DNA of 22,517 nt from CAYXVF01 sp964468125. Its GTDB lineage: Bacteria > Myxococcota > XYA12-FULL-58-9 > CAYXVF01. The notes beneath the pieces are model-generated. The model had not been told where the DNA came from. It made no database searches and saw only the letters and a list, made by a program, of their open reading frames with translations. Positions 15,914 through 21,474 of the stretch are shown in pieces. The DNA lies in contig CAYXVF010000098.1 of NCBI GenBank assembly GCA_964468125.1, forward strand, positions 1-22,517, in the 5' to 3' direction. A program made the position numbers and the translations under genes. Position 1 is the first letter of the stretch; each line of letters begins with the position of its first letter.

Positions 15914-16467
15914 CTGTCGCCCGGGATTCGTGTCGGCACCGGGAGTCCCACGGACGGGACCTGTCCAACGGCCTTCATTTGCTCACGCTGCGCTTCCGTC
16001 GCGACGGCGCCCGCCGGCGTATTCGCGCCCGGAGCGGAGTTGATGATGGCCTTCAGCTTGTCGGGGTTGGCCGCGTAGAGCTCGGCGAGCTGTTTCACCG
16101 CCGAGCCAAAGCTCGTGAAATACTGTTCGCCTTCCTCGAGAACGCTATCCGCATTGCGGCCACTGAGGTGTCGGTTTTGGGGCAACAGTCCGAGCGAATA
16201 GCTCGTCATGTTGGAGATGAACGTCGGATCCTCTTTGAGGGATTCGAGCGCCTCGGACTGTACCTCGTTGCTCTCGGTGGTGCGGCGAATCGAGAGCTCG
16301 GTCCAGTCTCGCAGGGTGAATTCGTTGTTGCCCACGGCCTTTGCGATGCCGCTGTCGAAGTCGCCGGTGAACGCACCGGGCAAATTGGCGCGCGCCGCGA
16401 TTTCCATCGCCTCGTTGTCAGACGAGCCCTGGGTGCGGCGAACGCCTTCGATCGGTTCTTGAGACAT
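15910..16467 (-). CDS. Hypothetical cytoplasmic protein
   Basis: I do not recognise this 185-residue protein. It has no signal peptide, lipobox or membrane segment. The N-terminal 30 residues are polar and probably flexible; the middle (about 30-150) is mostly helical and acidic (TLRDWTELSIRRTTESNEVQ and SVLEEGEQYFTSFGSAVKQL). The C-terminus is Pro/Val-rich (VGLPVPTRIPGDS). No cysteine is present. The ATG has GAGGAG ten bases upstream. It lies 31 bases before murB on the same strand and could be co-transcribed with it; it follows another unrecognised gene. No confident alternative identity. Confidence 0.7.
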   Translation of the reverse strand: MSQEPIEGVRRTQGSSDNEAMEIAARANLPGAFTGDFDSGIAKAVGNNEFTLRDWTELSIRRTTESNEVQSEALESLKEDPTFISNMTSYSLGLLPQNRHLSGRNADSVLEEGEQYFTSFGSAVKQLAELYAANPDKLKAIINSAPGANTPAGAVATEAQREQMKAVGQVPSVGLPVPTRIPGDS

Positions 16468-16536
16468 CGTCTCTCACTCCTCGCCGGGGCACACGCGGTC
16501 CCTGGCCCTCGATGACTGGCATCTCCTCCCCTGAGC

Positions 16537-16947
16537 CTACACCGACTCTGGGGGATCGGGCTGTTCTTCCTCGGCTTTTTTTTCCTCCAGGGTGCGAAGT
16601 AGCTCGCGATTGCCAGTCATCCAGGCGTCGGCGGCGCTCGCGATCAGTCGTGGCGCCTGCAAGCTTCGGCGCATCACGCCATGCACGTAAAAGGCGCCGA
16701 GCAGCATGGGAGCCGCCCAGGGAGCTACTTCACCGCCCGTGCTGCGGAGCTGTCGAAACCAACTGATCGCGTCTTGGGCGCCGTGAGCGCGCGCGAGCGC
16801 GGCGTCGCCGAGGAGCTCGCCGGCCCAGCGGTAGTTGGAGAATGCGTCGACCAGCTGCTCGCGCCGATCGGGATCGAAGGGAAACCAGGCGCGTGCGGTC
16901 CACTCTCCGGCCCAGCGCAACCACCAACTCAGTGCCTCAGACGTCAT
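16537..16947 (-). CDS. Hypothetical Trp- and Ala-rich protein
   Basis: A 136-residue protein from ATG at 16947 (MTSEALSWWLRWAGEWTARA). It has many tryptophans in the first half, amphipathic helices, one more hydrophobic stretch (APWAAPMLLGAFYVHGV), and a strongly acidic and basic tail (EEKKAEEEQPDPPE). GGAG is 11 bases upstream of this ATG. Another ATG at 16986 has no ribosome site, and the frame remains open much further upstream only because it runs antisense to the MORN gene. It is divergent from that gene. The Trp-rich helical character faintly recalls granule-associated or phasin-type proteins, but that is not enough for a call. Confidence 0.6.
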   Translation of the reverse strand: MTSEALSWWLRWAGEWTARAWFPFDPDRREQLVDAFSNYRWAGELLGDAALARAHGAQDAISWFRQLRSTGGEVAPWAAPMLLGAFYVHGVMRRSLQAPRLIASAADAWMTGNRELLRTLEEKKAEEEQPDPPESV

Positions 16948-17019
16948 CGATTCATGATCTCCGAAATTCGCCGCGATGGGAAGCATCGCCACGGCAGAAG
17001 CGCTATCACCTAGAGTCGC

Positions 17020-17838
17020 ATGGTGTTCTTCTTGCTCCTTTCGATCGCATCTGCTGACCCGAGCTGCCCGGCGGGGAGCACGCGCCAGGATCTTCGTCTC
17101 GCCGATGGGAGCGTGTCGTCGAGCTGTGTGGGCGCGAGTGGCCTGCCGGTAGGACCGATTTGGAATCGGGCCCCGAGCGGACGGATGCGTTGGCTCGAGC
17201 GCTACCGGGATGGGCTCCCCCATGGGGTCTGGGCCCGTTTTTCTCGCGACGGGGAGCTCGTCGAACGGCGTGACTATGCGGACGGTCAGCTGAGCGGCGT
17301 GTGGGAACGGTGGTTTGACGACGGGCGCATGCGCCTCAACGTCACGCTCCGCGAGGGCAAGAAACATGGTCCGGTTCGTGGGTGGTATCGCGACGGCAAG
17401 ACGGATTTTCACGGCGCGTTCAGCTGCGGCCTTCCTGACGGTGAGTGGCAGCTCTTTACGCGCGAGGGCAAGCTGCAGGCCAGCTGTACCTACCGCAAAG
17501 GGGAGGAGGGGCGACGCGAGCTCTACGCGATCGAACGTCCTCTCGAGCGGACACACGTCGTGGAGCGTCTGTCGGAGCTCAAGAGCCCGGTGACATCGTG
17601 CTACGATCGCGAGCTCGCCCGACGTCCAGAGCTAAAACGCGGCGGGCGAGTGGACTTCACTTTCTTGGTCACACCGGTGGGATTGACCGCGGACGTGACG
17701 CTGCAACGCACCACACTGAATGACTCGCGCGTGGAGTCTTGCATCGCCGATGTGATCGAGCAGCTGAGATTCCCTCGCTTGATGACCTGTGAGCTCGTCG
17801 AAGTCGCTTTTCCCTTTCAGCTCGTCGCCAACCCCTGA
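17020..17838 (+). CDS. MORN-repeat protein with AgmX/PglI C-terminal domain
   Basis: This 272-residue protein has two parts. Residues about 58-162 contain four to five degenerate MORN-type repeats, each with a G-x-W/Y core, such as GLPHGVWARFSRDGEL, QLSGVWERWFDDGRM and LPDGEWQLFTREGKL. Residues about 190-268 (CYDRELARRPELKRGGRVDF through FPFQLV) match the TonB-like AgmX/PglI C-terminal domain typical of myxobacterial envelope and gliding proteins, including its two spaced cysteines. The N-terminus MVFFLLLSIASA is short and lacks a positive residue, but an in-frame stop three codons before the ATG excludes a longer start; export is likely but not certain. The 3' end overlaps the oxygenase gene on the other strand by 22 bases. 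Confidence 0.85.
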   Translation: MVFFLLLSIASADPSCPAGSTRQDLRLADGSVSSSCVGASGLPVGPIWNRAPSGRMRWLERYRDGLPHGVWARFSRDGELVERRDYADGQLSGVWERWFDDGRMRLNVTLREGKKHGPVRGWYRDGKTDFHGAFSCGLPDGEWQLFTREGKLQASCTYRKGEEGRRELYAIERPLERTHVVERLSELKSPVTSCYDRELARRPELKRGGRVDFTFLVTPVGLTADVTLQRTTLNDSRVESCIADVIEQLRFPRLMTCELVEVAFPFQLVANP

Positions 17839-18503
17839 TCGACGAGGCTGTGGAATCCCGCGTTCGAATGGGTCCGAATGCGGTCGAGCCGTCGGAGCCC
17901 CGCTCGGGGCACGCAGTAGTTCTCGCACACGAGTGACAGGCGGGCGCAATCGGTGCCGGGGTCGACGGCGCGGACTCCGTGGAGGAGCTCGCCACGAAAA
18001 TGAAGGACCCGACCTTGCCGTGCTTCCAGCACGGCGAGCAAACGATCGCCGCGAAACAGCTCGAGCTCGCCACCGCTTTCCGGCGCGCGCAGGTGGAGCA
18101 CACTGACCCATTCGGGAAGCAGGCCCGGCACCTCGCTCGGGGCTCGGAGGGTCGCGTCGACGTGCCGCCCGACGCTGGCACCCGGGGGGACGAGGAGCGC
18201 GTTGAGATAGAACGCGTTGGGCTTGCCCAGCTCGAAGGGGTGCGTACGCAGGGCCCGACGTGCCCTCGACGCGGTGAGCCGTTCCACCGCCGAGGCTAAA
18301 AAGGGGTAGCGACGTCGAAGCTCGCCGAGGCCATCGCGCCGAAAGGAGAGAGCGAACCCTCTGCTAGCCTCGAAGGCCTGATTCAGCGTGGAGCTTCCCA
18401 TGAGCGGCGACGCCAGGAGAGTCTCCGCGAGCGAATCGGTCGCCACGAATTCCTGCGGTTCGATCCAAAAATCCGCCAAGTCGACTCCAGATGAGGCGTG
18501 CAA
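17817..18503 (-). CDS. 2-oxoglutarate/Fe(II)-dependent oxygenase
   Basis: This protein of about 228 residues resembles prolyl-hydroxylase-type 2-oxoglutarate dioxygenases. The metal ligands His114-x-Asp116 (VGRHVDATL) and His175 (LLHGV) are present, as is an Arg (about 188, in ARLSLVCENY) placed to bind the 2-oxoglutarate carboxylate. SGGELELF before the distal histidine is the standard strand. It should be cytoplasmic and would hydroxylate a protein or small molecule; the substrate is unknown. No ATG start exists: TTG at 18503 opens the frame, while TTG at 18479 has GGAG five bases upstream and is the better-supported start (220 residues). It shares a promoter region with the divergent gene at 18566. 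Confidence 0.85.
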   Translation of the reverse strand: MHASSGVDLADFWIEPQEFVATDSLAETLLASPLMGSSTLNQAFEASRGFALSFRRDGLGELRRRYPFLASAVERLTASRARRALRTHPFELGKPNAFYLNALLVPPGASVGRHVDATLRAPSEVPGLLPEWVSVLHLRAPESGGELELFRGDRLLAVLEARQGRVLHFRGELLHGVRAVDPGTDCARLSLVCENYCVPRAGLRRLDRIRTHSNAGFHSLVDQGLATS

Positions 18504-18510
18504 TCGTTGA

Positions 18511-18548
18511 AATGGAGGCTAGCCAGGAGCGCTGGGAGCCGCTAGCCT
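18511..18548. promoter_or_regulatory. Divergent promoter region with repeated GCTAGCC
   Basis: GCTAGCC occurs at 18518-18524 and 18541-18547, 23 bases apart, between two divergent genes. On the plus strand TAGCCA (18520-18525) and TAGCCT (18543-18548) are 17 bases apart and could be the -35 and -10 for the 18566 gene. On the minus strand TAGCCT just upstream of the oxygenase start could be its -10. The core is shared with the region upstream of murB. Confidence 0.35.
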
Positions 18549-18565
18549 GATTACTGGAGACTTGT

Positions 18566-19150
18566 TTGAACGACGACCCACGCGAATCCACCCCGCCAGA
18601 TGAGCCGACGTTGATCACGGCCCGTCCGGCGAAACAAACGCTCGCCCCTTCAGAACCGAAGGGCGCGAACGAGCCCACGTTCGTCGGAACGCCCCCGCCG
18701 ACTCAGCTCACGAGCGACACGGACGAGTTAGACCTGCCGAAGATCGAGGGGACTCGGGTCGAACCGATGCGATTTGACCCGGAGGGTAGGCCGGTCCGGC
18801 AGGACACGGTCGTGGAACGGCCAAAGCCGCGAAGCACCGCAGAGCACGATGCGCTCGAGTACAAACCGGTGAGTGCCGTCGACTCCTTTGGCCGCGAAAT
18901 GGAGAGCTTCGGTGCCGGTCTCGTTGGAGCGTTTCGCAACCTGTTCACGACCCTTCGCAACAGCGTGCTCAAGCCGGTGCGCGAGCAAGCGGTGGCGACC
19001 TGGTCACGGATCCGTGGGGTGAAGGTCAAAGAGTTCGAGCAACGGGGCGAGGACACATTCGACCGGGCGCGTGCAAAACAGTGGGAGAACTTCAATCGAG
19101 GCCGGACCAGTAGCTCGTACCTCCAGGACACCGACCGACGTCATCGCTGA
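18566..19150 (+). CDS. Hypothetical protein with disordered Pro/Thr-rich N-terminus
   Basis: I do not recognise this 194-residue protein. The first 105 residues are Pro-, Thr-, Glu- and Asp-rich and probably disordered, with two similar phrases (EPTLITARPAKQTLAP and EPTFVGTPPPTQLTS). The last 90 residues form amphipathic and basic helices (SFGAGLVGAFRNLFTTLRNS, then VREQAVATWSRIRGVKVKEF) and end in a charged tail. No signal peptide or complete membrane segment is visible; the helical part could bind a membrane surface. TTG at 18566 has GGAG at 18556-18559. The phospho-acceptor-like T-rich motifs recall substrates recognised by FHA domains, but this is only a resemblance. Four bases separate its stop from that of the converging nuclease-like gene. 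Confidence 0.7.
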   Translation: MNDDPRESTPPDEPTLITARPAKQTLAPSEPKGANEPTFVGTPPPTQLTSDTDELDLPKIEGTRVEPMRFDPEGRPVRQDTVVERPKPRSTAEHDALEYKPVSAVDSFGREMESFGAGLVGAFRNLFTTLRNSVLKPVREQAVATWSRIRGVKVKEFEQRGEDTFDRARAKQWENFNRGRTSSSYLQDTDRRHR

Positions 19151-19154
19151 GGCG

Positions 19155-19754
19155 TCACTCCTTCGGCACGTCTTCCTTGGTGACCGCATCCGGGTCTCCG
19201 TTCAGGAGTGGGTCGATGAACCCCGGGTCTTTGCGCGAGTCGCGCCATTGTTTACGGAGTCCTTTCACCAGCTTCGCCGCCGACTCCGTGGCCCAAACCC
19301 CGGCCTTCTTTCTCCGTGCGGTCCCCTCCGCGGTGAGGTAGGCCGCTTCGCGCTCAAAGGGGTACTCCGTGTAGACCACGGCTCGCCCTTGCTCGATTAG
19401 GCTGCGGTTGATGTCGTTGCCCGCGATCTCGACGTAGCCGAGGTAGCGCCCGTGGCTGTCCTGCGGCACGGCCCCGAGTACGACTCGTACGGACTTGCCG
19501 GCCACCTCGTCGTTGAGCCAGTCCTTGGCCTTGGTTTCGAGCTCCTTGATCTTCGGGTCGTCGATCACCGCTGCGAAGGCGTGAACTCCGAGCATGCGTA
19601 CGCGCGCGCTCTTGCCATCGCTCTCCACGGCGATTTCGTCGCCCTTCACTACGTCCTCGACCTCGGCGGTTGCTCCGCTTTCGAGCGTGAGAGGGGTGTC
19701 GGCCTGGGTGCACGCCGCAAGAGCGACGGCGACGGCGATCACGCGAGTGTTCAT
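19155..19754 (-). CDS. Staphylococcal-nuclease-fold lipoprotein, probably inactive
   Basis: This is a 199-residue lipoprotein with signal MNTRVIAVAVALAAC (lipobox cysteine 15) and a staphylococcal nuclease (thermonuclease) fold. Matching segments are VVKGDEIAV (calcium-side Asp39), ARVRMLGVHAFA, QDSHGRYLGYVEI (Arg103, equivalent to Arg87 of the S. aureus enzyme), INRSLIEQGRAVVY and AEGTARRKKAGVWA. In active enzymes the segment RxxxVDTPE supplies a metal-binding Asp and the general-base Glu. Here the residues at those places are His58 and Ala61, so hydrolysis is unlikely. The ATG at 19754 is chosen because the lipoprotein signal starts there. It may serve as a binding protein at the outer membrane. 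Confidence 0.85.
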   Translation of the reverse strand: MNTRVIAVAVALAACTQADTPLTLESGATAEVEDVVKGDEIAVESDGKSARVRMLGVHAFAAVIDDPKIKELETKAKDWLNDEVAGKSVRVVLGAVPQDSHGRYLGYVEIAGNDINRSLIEQGRAVVYTEYPFEREAAYLTAEGTARRKKAGVWATESAAKLVKGLRKQWRDSRKDPGFIDPLLNGDPDAVTKEDVPKE

Positions 19755-19795
19755 GGCCAAGGCACTACCACGCAGCGGCCGCGGGACAAAGGGCT

Positions 19796-19823
19796 TTGGG
19801 GCGGTCTCGCGCTGACGTATCCT
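19796..19823 (+). promoter_or_regulatory. Candidate promoter for the double-CxxC small protein
   Basis: TTGGGG at 19796-19801 and TATCCT at 19818-19823 have a 16-base spacer, followed by GGGAGGT before the ATG at 19849. The -10 keeps T-A-T...T of the consensus. It is supported by position and spacing only. Confidence 0.4.
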
Positions 19824-19848
19824 GGCCAACCACGAAGGGAGGTACGCA

Positions 19849-20019
19849 ATGGAGTGTCAGGCCTGCGGCGAAGAAGTCGACGAAATCGTCGTCGTGAAGG
19901 TGAGACGCAAGAAGCTGAAGCTGTGCGAAGACTGCGCAGAGCTTCGACAGGAGCAGGAGGCGCTCGCCGAGGAAGCGGAGGGCGCCATGCGCGACATGAT
20001 GGAGTACACGGGGCGTTGA
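19849..20019 (+). CDS. 56-residue double-CxxC zinc-ribbon-like protein
   Basis: A small protein beginning MECQACGEEVDEIVVVKVRR, with a second pair of cysteines in KLCEDCAEL, so two CxxC knuckles 19 residues apart could bind one zinc ion. The remainder is an acidic helix (EQEALAEEAEGAMRDMMEYT). GGGAGGT ends seven bases before the ATG and a promoter-like element lies just upstream, both supporting real expression. No enzyme domain is possible at this size; it may bind nucleic acid or a partner protein. Its TGA abuts the TCA (opposite-strand stop) of the next gene, so the two genes meet without a spare base. Confidence 0.78.
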   Translation: MECQACGEEVDEIVVVKVRRKKLKLCEDCAELRQEQEALAEEAEGAMRDMMEYTGR

Positions 20020-21015
20020 TCACTTTCCGACGCATGCAGCCTGCAGGACAGCATTTCGATTTCCCTGGAGCTCTGTCACGCGCGCGCCCCTTTGGCACTC
20101 GTCTTCACTCGGGGGCGCTTCGCGATTCCAGCGCTCCAACACGTTCAGGAGTGCCGGGTCGATCGTCACGTGCTCGGGATAGCTCTGCGCCATGTAGAGG
20201 TAGATCCGTGCGATGGTGCCGCGATGCACCTTCGAGGGTCTTAGCCGGCTGCGGCGCGAATCGGTTTCGCAGCGCTCGCCCAACGGAGCTCGCAGATCGC
20301 GCTCCATGTAGCTCGATCGGATTTCCTGCGGCGCGAGATTGTAAAGGTCCGACACCATTCGGCGAAAGAGCGGATCGATCTGAGCGGCGCAGCGTCGGCC
20401 ACTGAAGGACCGTCCTCGACGCACGCAGGCAGGAGCCCCGTCGTGCCAGGCCGCGAAGGTGGGGCCGAACTCGCGGACTGGAACGACCGGGGCAAAGGCC
20501 ACGTCGATGCGCGAGCCGTCGTCCTCGCATCGCATCGACTCGCGATCGATGGTGCAGGCACACCACAGAGAGCGCTCCGGGAACAGACCGAGTCCCTCGG
20601 CGTCGCTGAGGGCCTCTTCGGCGGTGATATCGCGCGGATTGCCGCGGGTCGGGGCGACTCGAGCCACCGGGGTTGGCTCGGGCTCGAGCTCCAGGGGGGA
20701 GGGCTCCACCAGCAGCTCCAGCGCATCCTTGCAGGTGTCTTCGTCGGCGAAAAACAGAACGAGCTGATCGGGCCGCTCCGGGTTGTAGAGGCCGAAGATT
20801 CCGCGCTCCTCGATCGTGCGGTCTGGGTCCAGACGCCAGCTGCGAAACAGTGGGCGGTCCGCTTCGGGAAGTAGGCCACAACTGCCGCCGTCGGCGCGCA
20901 CGGTGTAGAGCTGGACGCGTGAGAGTACATCGTTTGCGCTCAGGGCCAGCAGGGAGGTCAGGGTAAGGGCCAGCATGACGGCGCCGAGTGTCCCCGAGGG
21001 CTCGCTCGGTCGCAA
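20020..21015 (-). CDS. Exported endonuclease-I homologue, probably inactive
   Basis: The C-terminal 190 residues of this 331-residue protein follow E. coli EndA/Vibrio Vvn closely: WCACTI (151-156), VVPVREFG (177-184), DLYNLAP (223-229), KVHRGTIARIYLYM (262-275) and ARVTELQGNRN (311-321), with matching cysteines. Active enzymes have E-W-E-H before VVP; here it is A-F-A-P (173-176), so the catalytic His and the metal-binding Glu are missing. The later metal-binding Asn is replaced by Ser (about 235). An extra N-terminal region of about 120 residues has no recognised domain. TTG at 21015 gives a signal peptide with a positive n-region; ATG at 20976 is the alternative. It follows a lipoprotein gene by three bases. 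Confidence 0.85.
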   Translation of the reverse strand: MRPSEPSGTLGAVMLALTLTSLLALSANDVLSRVQLYTVRADGGSCGLLPEADRPLFRSWRLDPDRTIEERGIFGLYNPERPDQLVLFFADEDTCKDALELLVEPSPLELEPEPTPVARVAPTRGNPRDITAEEALSDAEGLGLFPERSLWCACTIDRESMRCEDDGSRIDVAFAPVVPVREFGPTFAAWHDGAPACVRRGRSFSGRRCAAQIDPLFRRMVSDLYNLAPQEIRSSYMERDLRAPLGERCETDSRRSRLRPSKVHRGTIARIYLYMAQSYPEHVTIDPALLNVLERWNREAPPSEDECQRGARVTELQGNRNAVLQAACVGK

Positions 21016-21018
21016 GCC

Positions 21019-21390
21019 TCAGAGCGTCGGGCTGGGGGCGGCGGCCGGAAGACCCTGGCGGCAGCGCTCCATCGTCGGGAAGACGAAGACGCGGATTTGA
21101 CCTTCCCGGCTGAGGGCGAATCCGTCCAGCGTGGCAGTGATGGCGTAGCGTTGGCCGTCTTGGCACGCGATCGCCGGGGGCGAGAAGAGCTGGGGCAGGA
21201 CCCTCGCCGCCCCCGAGCAAAATGAGGTGTCGCCCAAGGCGCCATCCTCGTCTATCTCAAAGGTGGCGCAGGCTCCGGCGCCGCTGCGGTAGAAGTAACG
21301 GCCGGGCGTGGGGAGCGTTTCGGTCTCGGAACAGGCGGCGATCATCGGTGCGGCCCCGAAAAAGCACGCTAGAATTCGAGCAATCCTCAA
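21019..21390 (-). CDS. Small hypothetical lipoprotein
   Basis: A lipoprotein of 123 residues if started at TTG 21390 (MRIARILACFFGAAPMIAAC, lipobox cysteine at 20). ATG at 21438 is in frame and would add 16 residues, leaving an unusually long n-region of signal. Neither start has a good ribosome site. The mature part is small, with beta strands (GRYFYRSGAGACATFEIDED and QIRVFVFP) and three or four cysteines likely to form disulfides. I recognise no family. It is the first gene of a two-gene unit with the endonuclease-I homologue, so the two probably act together in the periplasm or at the outer membrane. Confidence 0.65.
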   Translation of the reverse strand: MRIARILACFFGAAPMIAACSETETLPTPGRYFYRSGAGACATFEIDEDGALGDTSFCSGAARVLPQLFSPPAIACQDGQRYAITATLDGFALSREGQIRVFVFPTMERCRQGLPAAAPSPTL

Positions 21391-21448
21391 GGTTTTGGAC
21401 CCACTCTTTGAGAAACACACGAACCCAGTTAGCCGCATATTCTGCACC

Positions 21449-21473
21449 CTTGTATGTAGTAGCAGGATACAAG
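21449..21473. promoter_or_regulatory. Inverted repeat before the right-edge gene
   Basis: CTTGTAT (21449-21455) and ATACAAG (21467-21473) are perfect reverse complements with an 11-base spacer, directly before the ATG at 21475 and between two divergent genes. The spacing places the arm centres 18 bases apart, usable as an operator. The repeat also includes the AGGA ribosome site, so RNA folding could hide it. Confidence 0.4.
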
Positions 21474-21474
21474 C

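Noticed and set aside
16948..17556. N-terminal extension of the minus-strand gene at 16537 up to 17556
   Set aside because: It would be antisense to the MORN protein and crosses the divergent promoter region; the ATG at 16947 has a GGAG upstream.
19452..20405. Plus-strand open frame of 317 codons across the nuclease-like genes
   Set aside because: It crosses three genes, is Arg/Gly-rich after the first third, and conflicts with the lipoprotein, CxxC and EndA-like readings, which show recognisable motifs.
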